From JABDCI01 sp964475835 (GTDB lineage Bacteria > Verrucomicrobiota > Verrucomicrobiia > JABWAM01): a stretch of DNA of 64,000 nt. Position numbers and translations under genes: made by a program. Below are positions 17,387-27,413 of this stretch, one piece after another. Positions within the stretch are counted from its first letter, which is position 1. Every line of letters begins with the position of its first letter. Location: assembly GCA_964475835.1 (NCBI GenBank), contig CAYYYL010000005.1:1-64000 (forward strand), given 5' to 3'. The notes below the pieces were generated by a model. The model worked only from the letters and a program-made list of their open reading frames with translations. It had not been told where the DNA came from and did no database searches.

Positions 17387-20038
17387 ATGGAAAGCTCGAT
17401 GACATGGGGAAGTTATTTTTGGGAAGCCTTTCCCATCGGAAGTCTTCATTCTCTATATCCTGTGCTTGCCGCTGGAGTCGTGGGAATTCTGATGGGAATG
17501 GCGGGGTGCCTCATCTTTTCCCGGTTGAGAAGGCATGATCGGGCTGTCGGTCTGGGAATTGATGGAATGATGGGGCCTGTTTCCAGAGAAGAGGCGGAAT
17601 CCCTTCTCCAAACGATCGCGCAACAAAAATTCGCCCTGGATCAACACTCCATTGTGGCCATCACGGATATTGAGGGAACCATCACGTACGTGAACGACAA
17701 GTTCTGTCAGATCAGTAAATATTCCCGTGAAGAATTGATGGGAAAAAACCACCGAATCCTGAATTCAGGTCATCATCCCAGGGAGTTTTTTGGGGAGATG
17801 TATCGTACCATCTCAAGGGGTAACGTCTGGAGGGGGGAAATTCTGAATCGAGCCAAGGATGGATCCCTTTACTGGGTCGACGCTACCATAGTCCCCTTCA
17901 GGGACCATGGGGGGCGTATTAACCAGTACGTGGCAATCCGCACGGATATCACCGAGCGGAAAAAATTCGAGCAAGATTTAGTCCAGGCAAGAGCTGGAGC
18001 TGAAGCGGCAAATTTGGCCAAAAGCACGTTTCTTGCCAATATGAGCCATGAGATTCGCACTCCTCTGAATGGTATCATTGGAATGGCCGGACTTCTGTCC
18101 GATCAAACCCTGACCCAAAAACAGGCTCATTTCGTGGAAACCATTCGAGCCTCGGGTGAATCTCTTTTGACCATCCTGAATGATATTTTGGATATTTCAA
18201 AAATTGAAGCGGGCCGTTTGGAGTTTGAAAGCGTCAATTTTGAATTGCGTGAAACCGTGGAACAGGCGGTTGATCTGTTTGCGGAACGAGCTTATCGAAA
18301 GAGGATTGAACTCGCCTGCGATATCGATCCGCTCATTTCTCCTGTCCTGGTCGGAGATCCCTATCGGCTTCGTCAGGTGCTGATCAACCTTATCGGGAAC
18401 GCGATCAAATTCAGCGAAAATGGGGAAGTGGTGGTGCATGTTCGACCGCAATCGATGACCGAATCGGAGGTTGCGTTGTTTTTCAGTGTGACGGATACGG
18501 GACCCGGCATGTCATCTGAAACGCGTTTGAAGCTGTTTCAGAATTTCACCCAGGGTGACGCCAGTACATCTCGAAAGTTTGGAGGCACCGGTCTGGGGCT
18601 TGCCATTTGCAAGGAACTGGTCAATCGCATGGGGGGAGAGATTGGGGTTGAAAGCGAGGAGGGAAAAGGATCTTCGTTCTGGTTTACCGCAACGTTCGAT
18701 AAAGGGCAGCCGATGTCGCATGAGGCCGAGGAGGTTACTGCAAGAAGTCTTGCCGGTATCCGAATTCTTCTGGTGGATGACAATGAAACGTGTCGGGCGA
18801 TTTTATCCCAGCACGTGGCTTCATGGGGAATGCGGGGGGTAACCGCGTCAAACGCAGAGGAAGCCTTGGAGTTGCTTTATCAAAGTCAAAGTGTCAATGA
18901 CCCCTTTCAGATCGCGATCCTGGATATGAAGATGGCGGGAATGGATGGGATCGCCCTTGCGAGTGCCATCCGGGAAGTTCCAGCCCTTTCCAATTTGTCC
19001 CTGATTCTTTTAACTTCCGGGTGTGAGCGGATTGAAATGAAGGATTTGCATCGGAAGGGCATTTGCGCCTTGCTTGAAAAGCCTTTGAAACGAGGGATAT
19101 TCCGGGATCGATTGATGTCCTGCCTTTGCGGGCCGATTTCCCGTACCGAAGATGGGAATCCCTGTGGCCGGTTTGTGGAATCCGAAGGGGGCGTGTCGTT
19201 CCTGGAGCAGGCCATGGATGCTCTGCGACAAACCCATATCCTTGTTGTCGATGACGATCCGGTCAATCAGCAGGTGGCGATAGGAATGCTCAACAGGCTT
19301 GGCTATGAAAATGTGGATGTGGCGGAAAATGGAGAAGGGGCACTGGAGGCGGTTCGAAAGAAAGACTATCACTTGATTTTCATGGATTGCCAGATGCCCG
19401 AAATGGATGGGTATGAGACCACCGTGAGGTTTCGCGAGAACGAAGGAAATTTTGGCAAACGTTTCAGAACTTACATTATTGCCATGACAGCGAACGCCAT
19501 GGAAGGGGATCGGGAAAGATGCCTGTCTGCAGGCATGGATGACTACATCAGCAAGCCGGTGGTGGCGCGAGTGCTCGAAAACGCCCTAAGAACTTGGGAG
19601 TGTTCCACCATGCAGGAGTCTTCCTGTCTCTGTTCCGATTCCGTGGTTACACCCCGTCCTTCCATGGAGTTTGTAGCCAACGGTTCGGTGGACCAAGTGG
19701 CTCATTTGGTTGATTTTGAACAGCTGACCGATGTGTGTGCCGGTTCATTTAAGCGACGGGAAGAATTGTTGAAACTCTATTTCAACCGATCCGTGGAAGC
19801 GATTTGCCAACTCGAAAAGGCCATTCAAAACCAGGACCTCGAACAGATTCGAATCCTTTCTCATCGGCTGGGAGGGACTAGTGGTTCATTGGGACTTGTG
19901 GGGATCAGTAATCCCTTGTCTGGTATTGAGTTTTTGACCAAGGAGAACCGGTTGGAGGGAGTTGTGGAACTTTTCCAAGAAGCCAAAAGGCATTTTGAGG
20001 TCTGCCGGGCGGTACTTATTCCATTAAACGCTTCTTAG
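17387..20038 (+). CDS. hybrid sensor histidine kinase (PAS-HisKA-HATPase-REC-REC-HPt)
   Basis: A membrane-associated phosphorelay kinase of about 883 residues. One N-terminal transmembrane helix (~22-45) is followed by a PAS domain (~70-190; ending ITERKK), HisKA with the phospho-His motif SHEIRTPLNG, and HATPase (LIGNAIKFS, DTGPGMS, GGTGLGLAI). A first receiver (ILLVDDN, ILDMKM) and second receiver (ILVVDDDPVNQQ, MDCQMPEMDG) are followed by an HPt domain (LSHRLGGTSGSLG with the phospho-His). ATG 17387 gives the anchor helix with little lead sequence; a TTG at 17360 is the alternative. The whole relay to an output regulator can run within this protein, and the response regulator just upstream is the obvious partner. 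Confidence 0.93.
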   Translation: MESSMTWGSYFWEAFPIGSLHSLYPVLAAGVVGILMGMAGCLIFSRLRRHDRAVGLGIDGMMGPVSREEAESLLQTIAQQKFALDQHSIVAITDIEGTITYVNDKFCQISKYSREELMGKNHRILNSGHHPREFFGEMYRTISRGNVWRGEILNRAKDGSLYWVDATIVPFRDHGGRINQYVAIRTDITERKKFEQDLVQARAGAEAANLAKSTFLANMSHEIRTPLNGIIGMAGLLSDQTLTQKQAHFVETIRASGESLLTILNDILDISKIEAGRLEFESVNFELRETVEQAVDLFAERAYRKRIELACDIDPLISPVLVGDPYRLRQVLINLIGNAIKFSENGEVVVHVRPQSMTESEVALFFSVTDTGPGMSSETRLKLFQNFTQGDASTSRKFGGTGLGLAICKELVNRMGGEIGVESEEGKGSSFWFTATFDKGQPMSHEAEEVTARSLAGIRILLVDDNETCRAILSQHVASWGMRGVTASNAEEALELLYQSQSVNDPFQIAILDMKMAGMDGIALASAIREVPALSNLSLILLTSGCERIEMKDLHRKGICALLEKPLKRGIFRDRLMSCLCGPISRTEDGNPCGRFVESEGGVSFLEQAMDALRQTHILVVDDDPVNQQVAIGMLNRLGYENVDVAENGEGALEAVRKKDYHLIFMDCQMPEMDGYETTVRFRENEGNFGKRFRTYIIAMTANAMEGDRERCLSAGMDDYISKPVVARVLENALRTWECSTMQESSCLCSDSVVTPRPSMEFVANGSVDQVAHLVDFEQLTDVCAGSFKRREELLKLYFNRSVEAICQLEKAIQNQDLEQIRILSHRLGGTSGSLGLVGISNPLSGIEFLTKENRLEGVVELFQEAKRHFEVCRAVLIPLNAS

Positions 20039-20526
20039 AAGTCATCTCATAAATAGGAAAAAGGTGGGCAGGAGTCGGAAAGGGCCTATGGCAATCCCCC
20101 TTTTTAGGGGGACAAGCGCGCATGTGGCCCGAATGGGTCAACGAAGGAGCATAGCCGCCAGGGCTCTGTGACTGAGGAGCAACACAGCCAAAGGCTCTTT
20201 CCGAATCTTTTCCAGAGGGTTGGCGATCTTTGAGTCTGCTGCGGTGTTGGTCGTCGGTCGAAGATCCATTCGGATATTCTCTCCCCTCGCCAAACGGGCA
20301 AATGCAATTTGCGCGGCCATTCCCCCCTTGTTCAGCAAGCGGTTTAGAGAACAACTTCCAAATAAGACGGTCTAATGGGGAATGCTGAAACCGCTGGTTG
20401 AGCCTGGAGCAATGGAATAAGTTTCCATGACGACAATGTGAGCCGTCCATTCAGGCTCAGAAAAATGGTGACTTTATGCTTACTCTTCGAAAACCAACGA
20501 TCATGGCTTTCCGTCATTCTTTTCAC
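20039..20526. other. non-coding region before the RHS gene
   Basis: About 490 bases without a supported gene. A compact inverted repeat CCCCCT-TTTT-AGGGGG lies at 20096-20111, 58 bases after the kinase stop. It has no following U tract, so it may be a terminator remnant or a regulatory hairpin. No clear promoter or ribosome binding site for the RHS gene is visible. Confidence 0.4.
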
Positions 20527-23500
20527 ATGAAGAAATGTTTTGAACGCCAAAAGGAAAAACAGTCTTTCGTACTGGCCATTTTATTGACATTGGTCACCTT
20601 GGCTACAACTTTTGCGAACACCCCTGCATCTTCGACGAGCCAGGCATTAAATTTTCAAACGGATCTTTTTACCGGACGATTTGCCTATCAAATGCCCATT
20701 GCGGTTCCTCCGGGTCGACAGGGTTCGCAGCCCAACATTGGAATTGGTTATAGTTCCGCTGGTGGAAATGGATGGTGTGGGGAGGGATGGGGCCTGGACA
20801 TGGGGTTTATCGAGCGTGATACCAGTAAGGGATCCTGCAGAGCCTGGAGCGGGACGGCCCGTTTGAATTCGTATGATGACACGAAAGGTTTTGTGGTCGC
20901 CTTTCAAGGAGTCAACGCGCGTTTGATCAATATTTCAGGCACGGAATATCGGGCTGAGGTGGATAGTGGCGCATGCTTGAAATTTGTTTATTTAAATCCG
21001 GGGTGGGAGGTGACGGATAAGAGTGGAACGAAATATGTTTTTGGGGATACGAGCGCGACTCGCATTGAAAATCCCAATTGGGCAGCAGGGTTGGGTAGCA
21101 GCACCTTCCATTGGGCTTTAAGCTCCGTCAAGGATGTGAACGGAAATCAAACGACCTACACGTATAGTAAAGACCGAAATCAGCTTTATCTGAGCCGCAT
21201 CAGTTATAATGCCAATGTGAATGCTCCTGTTTTGGCAGCCACGCATGTGGTGGACTTTGCTCTAGAAGCGTTGGATCGGCCGGACATGGAAGTCAGCTAT
21301 CGCGCAGATTTTCCCATTACGACAGCAAAGCGTTTGAAATCCATCACACCCAGCGCCAGCGCCAGCATGGCTCGTCGTTATGATCTGGCTTATGCCACCA
21401 ATGCCCGAAATGGGCGCTCGATGCTGACGGGTGTGACCCAGTTTGGAGCCGATGGAGTCAGTGCTCTTCCTCCCACCACATTTGCCTACCAGGACACCGT
21501 CCCCGTTACTTATCCTTTGATCTATACAGCTCCGAACTCCATGCCCGCCAGCCAATCGGCCTGGTCGGTTCGCGAGGCTTATTCTCCCCCAATTATTAAA
21601 ATGATTGTTATCATCCCAACTCCTTTGCCGCCTTACAGCGGGGATTCCTGGAGTTCTCCTGTGACAATTACCGGATCACAAAGTTTAAGCCGAATCAGTG
21701 TTTCAGTGGATGCCCAGGGTGCCATGTCCGCAAGTGGAGTCCCGGGAAGCAAGATGTGGGCTTTGACTTGGGTTTACGTCAGCACGCCGCGGACGATCAA
21801 TTTGTCTCTTTCCCCGGGTTCCTCCCCCGATTGTCTCTGGCGGGAGGATTCGGTTCATGGAGTACAACAGTTCGCGGGGGATAATGTGAGCATTCCTTTG
21901 GAAGCTGGGTGGTCCATCATCCATTACACCTGCCAGAATCTTCAGGATCCGTGGTCGGGTTCCCTGACCAGCGCCATTAAATCGCAGGTGGATATCATGA
22001 GCCCAAATCAAGTCCCCCTTCCTGTCACCGCCCAACTTTCGGCGGATGTAAATGGGGATGGCCGTGCGGACTTGATAAATTTTGATCCTGCAGCAGGAAA
22101 TTGGACCGTGGCCCTTTCGACGGGTACAGGGTTCCAATCCCCCACGACCTGGTTGACCGGATTTGGGGCGAATGCTGCTGCCGTCATGGGTGATTGGAAT
22201 TCGGATGGGAAGACCGATATCGGGGCTTATAGTGGGGGGAATTGGACGTTTGCGACATCGACGGGAACTTCCTTTCAAACAGGTTCCATCCCGGGCATTA
22301 ATTTTGGAACAGGAACTCCACTCAGCGGGGATTTTAACGGGGATGGATGGGGGGATCTGGCTCTTTACCAGGATGGAGCATGGAAGTTCGCCATGGCGAA
22401 TCGGACTACCGCGGGGTGGACTTATAATCCCGCTTTTGATTTAACGTGGGGATCTTCGGGCCACGATCCGCTTACAGGCGATTTTAATGGGGATGGGATC
22501 ACCGATCTGGGTATTGTTCCAAAAAGTTCGGGAAATACGGGGATTTTGGCTGGCACGGGATCGGGATGGGAGACCGTGGCATGGTCCATTCCGGAACCCG
22601 CTCCTGGTGTGTCCCATAGCACCGTGGATTTAAACGAGGATGGTGCGTCCGATCTGGCTTATTATGATCGATCAGCAGGAGTGATCCGATATCTTCCTTC
22701 CACGGGAATGGGTTTTGGAACCCTTCAAACCGCTCCCGTTGCCTTCAGTCTCCGTTCCTCGAGCGACAATTTTCAATTTGCCGATTTCAATGGGGATGGC
22801 CTGGGGGACCTTGCTGTTTTCGGAGCGACGGGGGCTGCTGAAGTAACAGGCTCGGTTGGCAAATTGCCCAACCAGCTTTCGGTTCTGGCCAACGGCCTTG
22901 GCGGGTCCGCTTTCATTCAATATAAGCCATCCACTCTGTATGATAACCTGGGGACCAACGGATTGAGCATGTTGCCATTTCCCGTTTCGACGGTCAGCTC
23001 AGTGACGGTTAATGATGGCTTGGGAAATTCCAGCACGGTTCAATACAATTATAAAAGTGGAATGTTTTGCACCAAAACACGCGAGTTTCATGGGTTCAAT
23101 TATGTTGAGGAAATTGACCCATTAGGGGCCAAAACGGTTTCCTATTTTCATCAAGGGGGAGGGGTGGATGGGACGGCAAAAGGGGAATATTTGGATGCAA
23201 ATTCCAAAGCCAAGAAGGGTATTCCTTATCGAGTGGAGGTTTATGGAAGTGACGGTCTTCGTTACACCGCCACCATCAATAAAGTCGAGGAATTGACCCT
23301 GCATCCCAATGGCTGGTACTTCCCCTACGTGTCCCAGTCATTGGAAGTCACCAATGAGGGGCTGGGCAATTATCGTGCCGTTGCAAAACTCTATCAATAC
23401 GACTCTGCAACCTTGAATTTGATCAAGGAATCCAATCTCGGTGAAATCAATAATATCAATGCAGCCACCCAAACCTTTTCGGATGTGCCGGGAGATTCCA

Positions 23501-26500
23501 TTTACAGTTTCACCACGTTTGCAACCCTGGCCAACGCCAATATCAAAAACAAGCCCAGTAGCATCAAAGTTACGTCTGACAGCGCGGGAACGATCCGGCT
23601 TAGGGAAACCCAGTTTGTCTATAATTCAGATCAACGGGGATCCCTTCAGAAAAAACTGATATGGGTGAATCCGAATGGTTTCACCCAGGTGGAAGCTTAT
23701 TCCTATGACGGCTATGGGAATCCGACATCGGTCACGGATGCAGCAGGGATAACCACCACGACCACCTATGATGCAACCTATAAAATGTTTCCGGCCACAC
23801 AAACGGTGGGAAGTAATTTTGTAACCCAACTCACCTATGGGTTCAGATCGGGCAATCTTGTGACTTCAGTGGACCCGAAGGGTTTGGTTACAACCACCAC
23901 CTACGACAATTTTTTCCGGCCCACCCAGGTTGCCATTTCGACCACGGCAAACGGCACTGCTTCGTTGTGGCGTGAAAAATTTATTTATGGCCTCGGAGGA
24001 ATTGTGGGTGGGAAAAGTTTTAATTACACTCGGCACCAGGTTTATGACGGTGTGGATCTTACCAATGGACTGGAAACCTTTAGTTATACGGATGGCTTGG
24101 GCAGGGTGATTCAAACACGGTCGGAAACCGAAATCGCAGGTCAATATCGGATTGTGGACGTTTTTTTCGATGTGCGTGGAAATGTTCAGGTAGAAACCGT
24201 TCCCATTTTAAGTGCTGGCTCCGCATTCACGGTGGATGTCGGCCAACCAGGAACCGTGACGCAATATGATGCCATCGGCCGTCCATCCAGGGTTACCCCT
24301 CCCGCCGGGGATACAGGATCGCCTTCGGGAGTTTCGATTGTGGAATACAAGTATGGAACCAACCCATGGGCGACTTCAACCACTGATCCTACGGGAAAAA
24401 GGAATGTTTCTATTCACGATGCCTATGGACGAACCGTTCAAGTCGGGGAGGTGATGGTCCCGGGAGTAATTCAATATACCTATTATACATACGACCTTCT
24501 TGGAAATCTGGTTCAGGTGAAGGACGTGGCCAACAATCTCACCACCATTGCCTACGATTCTTTGGGAAGAAAAACCCAGATGGTGGATCCAGACATGGGC
24601 ACATGGAACTATACTTATGATCTGGCCGGACGCATGTTGACCCAAACGGATCCAAAGAATCAAAAAATTGTATTTTCTTACAATGATTCCATTGGCCGTT
24701 TGACGCAGAAGGATATTTACAACAGCGCTTCAGTCAAGATTGGTTCCGTGAGTTTTGTTTATGATACCAGCGATGATCCATCTTATACGGTATTTAAAGG
24801 GCAATTATACAAGATGACAGATCGGGAGGGCTGGCAGAAGAATGGTTATGATTTTCGCGGCCGTTTGTTGAAGACGGGACGTTATCTGACAAAAAACGGG
24901 GCCACATATGTGACCGAAAATGGCTATAATGATGCTGATCGTCAAACCACCCTTACATATCCTGGGGCGCTTGCAAAACTTCAGTATTCGTATGATTCCG
25001 GTGGAAATTTGAAAAAGGTGGAAAGCCTTTCAGGAACCGGGGCGGCGGAAGTGTTTTACACCGCACAGGGGTTTAATGCCATGGGGCAGATTACAGGTAT
25101 TACCTATGGCAATAGTTTGCAGACCACTTTGGGATATTATCCCAATTCCAAGAGGCCGAAATCCATTCAAACCAGCAATAACGCGGGAGGGTATTGTCAG
25201 GGGCTCACGTTCACTTATGATGCTTCCGCAAATTTGGCGAGCATTTCGGACTCCGTTTATACGGGAACCGCTTCTGGCACCATTTCGTCGATTCAATACG
25301 ATAAAATGCAGAGAATGGTTTCCATCACCTCGGTTGCACAGGGGACAAAAGCCTTTAGTTATGATGGGATTGGAAATACCCAGACAAATCTTGAGTACGG
25401 TGTTGGTGCGTATGTCTATGGAGCTACAAAACCTCATGCGGTGTTAAGCGCCAATGGGAAGACCTATAACTATGATTCGTGCGGCAATATGACAGCCAGA
25501 GGTGGACAGGTTTTGGCCTATAATGAAGAAAATCAACTGGCCTCGGTCACTTCTTCCGGTTCCTCGGTGACCTTTGGCTACGATGGTAATGGCGGCCGTT
25601 TGTGGAGAAATTCTTCCGCCGGATTGGTGGTTCAGATCGGAAATATTTACGAGGAAAATAATGGGAAGAAATTGTGCCATGTCCGTGCCGAGGATCGGCT
25701 GGTGGCGACTTTTGAGCCGATCACCGGTGTGGCATCATTGATGCAGGGGATTCCCGGTATGACGTTTGTCATGAAATCCCTTGAAAAGGTGACGACCTGG
25801 CCCTTGGACGACGGACGTGCCCCGATGACCATCGCTCTGGTCCCCTTGGTAGCCATTCTGGGAATTTGGAATTTGGGACGTCGGCTTGGGGCGGGATCCA
25901 CATCCGGGCTTAGAATTCACGGGCCTGGAGTCCTGAGTCAGTTGACCGGAGTATTGCTTGTGGTTGGTATCTTTTGTGCGACCACTCCGAGAGTGGATGC
26001 GGGTGTTCCTGTTTATGGGCCTGTTTTTTACTACTATCACGGTGATTTCCTTGGATCCTCATCGGTGATTACGGATCGGGATGGGGACCTTGTGCAACAC
26101 TACGAGTATTCCGGATATGGAAAGGAAAAGTATAAGGCGAATACCCTGGCATTTCCCGTTTCCGTTCGATATTCCGGGCAGATTTTGGATGAGGGAACCG
26201 GTCTCTACTATTACGGGGCCCGGTACTACGATCCAGAATTGGGAAGGTTTATCCAGCCAGACACGATCGCGCCCTCGTTGGATAATCCCCAGTCTTTAAA
26301 CCGGTATACTTATTGTGGAAATAATCCCATCAATAATATTGATCCCAGCGGCCATAGTTTCTGGAAAAAAGTCGGAAGCTTTTTCAAACAGGCCGCGGGA
26401 ATCATCATCAGCCTTGCCTTCACTTTCATGGGCATGCCTTTTATTGGTGCCTTTGTCAGTTCGGCGGTTAGCACCGCGTTGAATGGGGGGAGTCTGGCGG

Positions 26501-27264
26501 ATTTTGGAATTGGGCTTGCCATTGGGTTTGCCGCGGGTTTTGCCGGTGGGTATGGAGCCGGCAAGATAGGTGCCTTTTTCCACCTGGACAAAGCTGGCTT
26601 GGGAATGGCGATGCTGCGGGGTGGTTTAAGTGGAGCCATAGGAGGGGCCGGTGCCGCAGCGATTTATGGGGGAAATGTCGGAATGGGGGCCTTGATGGGA
26701 GCTGCCGTTGGGGCCGGGATGGGAGGAGTGGTTTGGGCTAAAAATAATTATGTGACCAATAAATTCCTGTCCAAAGTCCAGTGGGCGAAGGGAGTGACGG
26801 CAGCGGATAAAGCAACCTTAACCAAGGCTATTCGAGAATATGGACAATCTCCTGTAGGACAGAGGAATATCAGTCGATATTTAAATTCTAAATTGCCGTT
26901 TACCCTAGGTAGTACCCCTTATGTCCAATCTGGCGGAAACAACGTTGCTCATGCGGAGGGAACTCGCATGGACATTCATGTCAAAGAAATCCAAGAGCAT
27001 AATTGGGTTGTAAAAAATAGGCCCGGATTTCAGGACCGGCCTATCATCCAAACCGACGTCGTATTTTCCCATGAATTTAGTCATATGACTGGCGTGACAG
27101 GAGATTCAAATGCGGCTGGTTATACGGGTAATCACCCCTTGAACGTAGCCTATTATGAGAACACTTATCGTTGGTGGATTGGTGAGCCAAGGGCTCAGTG
27201 GTATGGGAATAAAAATGAGGGTGGACTCCATGTTCCTTTCAAACAAGGGGTTTATCAGTATTGA
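20527..27264 (+). CDS. giant secreted SpvB/FG-GAP/RHS protein with C-terminal HExxH domain
   Basis: About 2,245 residues. ATG 20527 places a signal peptide (hydrophobic core FVLAILLTLVTLATTFA) at the N-terminus; ATGs at 20476 and 20503 are alternatives. Order: SpvB/TcaC-like N-terminal region; FG-GAP repeats with Ca-binding DVNGDGRADL-type loops (~22050-22850); many RHS/YD repeats; the RHS core (YYYHGDFLGSSSVITD ... LYYYGARYYDPELGRFIQPD). A Gly/Ala-rich hydrophobic linker leads to a variable tip ending in SHEFSHMTG, an HExxH zinc-protease signature about 63 residues from the C-terminus, with a downstream Glu-rich segment. The RHS shell usually encloses a toxic tip, so a metallopeptidase effector is likely. 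Between repeats and core lies an inserted stretch with two hydrophobic helices (25741-26015). No obvious immunity gene follows. Confidence 0.93.
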   Translation: MKKCFERQKEKQSFVLAILLTLVTLATTFANTPASSTSQALNFQTDLFTGRFAYQMPIAVPPGRQGSQPNIGIGYSSAGGNGWCGEGWGLDMGFIERDTSKGSCRAWSGTARLNSYDDTKGFVVAFQGVNARLINISGTEYRAEVDSGACLKFVYLNPGWEVTDKSGTKYVFGDTSATRIENPNWAAGLGSSTFHWALSSVKDVNGNQTTYTYSKDRNQLYLSRISYNANVNAPVLAATHVVDFALEALDRPDMEVSYRADFPITTAKRLKSITPSASASMARRYDLAYATNARNGRSMLTGVTQFGADGVSALPPTTFAYQDTVPVTYPLIYTAPNSMPASQSAWSVREAYSPPIIKMIVIIPTPLPPYSGDSWSSPVTITGSQSLSRISVSVDAQGAMSASGVPGSKMWALTWVYVSTPRTINLSLSPGSSPDCLWREDSVHGVQQFAGDNVSIPLEAGWSIIHYTCQNLQDPWSGSLTSAIKSQVDIMSPNQVPLPVTAQLSADVNGDGRADLINFDPAAGNWTVALSTGTGFQSPTTWLTGFGANAAAVMGDWNSDGKTDIGAYSGGNWTFATSTGTSFQTGSIPGINFGTGTPLSGDFNGDGWGDLALYQDGAWKFAMANRTTAGWTYNPAFDLTWGSSGHDPLTGDFNGDGITDLGIVPKSSGNTGILAGTGSGWETVAWSIPEPAPGVSHSTVDLNEDGASDLAYYDRSAGVIRYLPSTGMGFGTLQTAPVAFSLRSSSDNFQFADFNGDGLGDLAVFGATGAAEVTGSVGKLPNQLSVLANGLGGSAFIQYKPSTLYDNLGTNGLSMLPFPVSTVSSVTVNDGLGNSSTVQYNYKSGMFCTKTREFHGFNYVEEIDPLGAKTVSYFHQGGGVDGTAKGEYLDANSKAKKGIPYRVEVYGSDGLRYTATINKVEELTLHPNGWYFPYVSQSLEVTNEGLGNYRAVAKLYQYDSATLNLIKESNLGEINNINAATQTFSDVPGDSIYSFTTFATLANANIKNKPSSIKVTSDSAGTIRLRETQFVYNSDQRGSLQKKLIWVNPNGFTQVEAYSYDGYGNPTSVTDAAGITTTTTYDATYKMFPATQTVGSNFVTQLTYGFRSGNLVTSVDPKGLVTTTTYDNFFRPTQVAISTTANGTASLWREKFIYGLGGIVGGKSFNYTRHQVYDGVDLTNGLETFSYTDGLGRVIQTRSETEIAGQYRIVDVFFDVRGNVQVETVPILSAGSAFTVDVGQPGTVTQYDAIGRPSRVTPPAGDTGSPSGVSIVEYKYGTNPWATSTTDPTGKRNVSIHDAYGRTVQVGEVMVPGVIQYTYYTYDLLGNLVQVKDVANNLTTIAYDSLGRKTQMVDPDMGTWNYTYDLAGRMLTQTDPKNQKIVFSYNDSIGRLTQKDIYNSASVKIGSVSFVYDTSDDPSYTVFKGQLYKMTDREGWQKNGYDFRGRLLKTGRYLTKNGATYVTENGYNDADRQTTLTYPGALAKLQYSYDSGGNLKKVESLSGTGAAEVFYTAQGFNAMGQITGITYGNSLQTTLGYYPNSKRPKSIQTSNNAGGYCQGLTFTYDASANLASISDSVYTGTASGTISSIQYDKMQRMVSITSVAQGTKAFSYDGIGNTQTNLEYGVGAYVYGATKPHAVLSANGKTYNYDSCGNMTARGGQVLAYNEENQLASVTSSGSSVTFGYDGNGGRLWRNSSAGLVVQIGNIYEENNGKKLCHVRAEDRLVATFEPITGVASLMQGIPGMTFVMKSLEKVTTWPLDDGRAPMTIALVPLVAILGIWNLGRRLGAGSTSGLRIHGPGVLSQLTGVLLVVGIFCATTPRVDAGVPVYGPVFYYYHGDFLGSSSVITDRDGDLVQHYEYSGYGKEKYKANTLAFPVSVRYSGQILDEGTGLYYYGARYYDPELGRFIQPDTIAPSLDNPQSLNRYTYCGNNPINNIDPSGHSFWKKVGSFFKQAAGIIISLAFTFMGMPFIGAFVSSAVSTALNGGSLADFGIGLAIGFAAGFAGGYGAGKIGAFFHLDKAGLGMAMLRGGLSGAIGGAGAAAIYGGNVGMGALMGAAVGAGMGGVVWAKNNYVTNKFLSKVQWAKGVTAADKATLTKAIREYGQSPVGQRNISRYLNSKLPFTLGSTPYVQSGGNNVAHAEGTRMDIHVKEIQEHNWVVKNRPGFQDRPIIQTDVVFSHEFSHMTGVTGDSNAAGYTGNHPLNVAYYENTYRWWIGEPRAQWYGNKNEGGLHVPFKQGVYQY

Positions 27265-27386
27265 CGCTTTTTCTGAATAAAAGATGGGAAATCCCGCTCA
27301 AGGTGTATAGGGCGGGTTAACCTCGAGTTGAAACTTATTGGAGAAACGACGACGATGGAGTACCGCCCTCCATTTCAAACTAAACT

Positions 27387-27413
27387 GTTTTCAAACTTGT
27401 TGAGTTTGAAAAC
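27387..27413. terminator. perfect 11-base-pair hairpin between convergent genes
   Basis: GTTTTCAAACT and AGTTTGAAAAC pair perfectly around a 5-base loop (TGTTG). The hairpin sits between the RHS stop (27264) and the LolA-like stop (27413), so it probably acts as a bidirectional terminator despite the weak U tracts. Confidence 0.6.
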
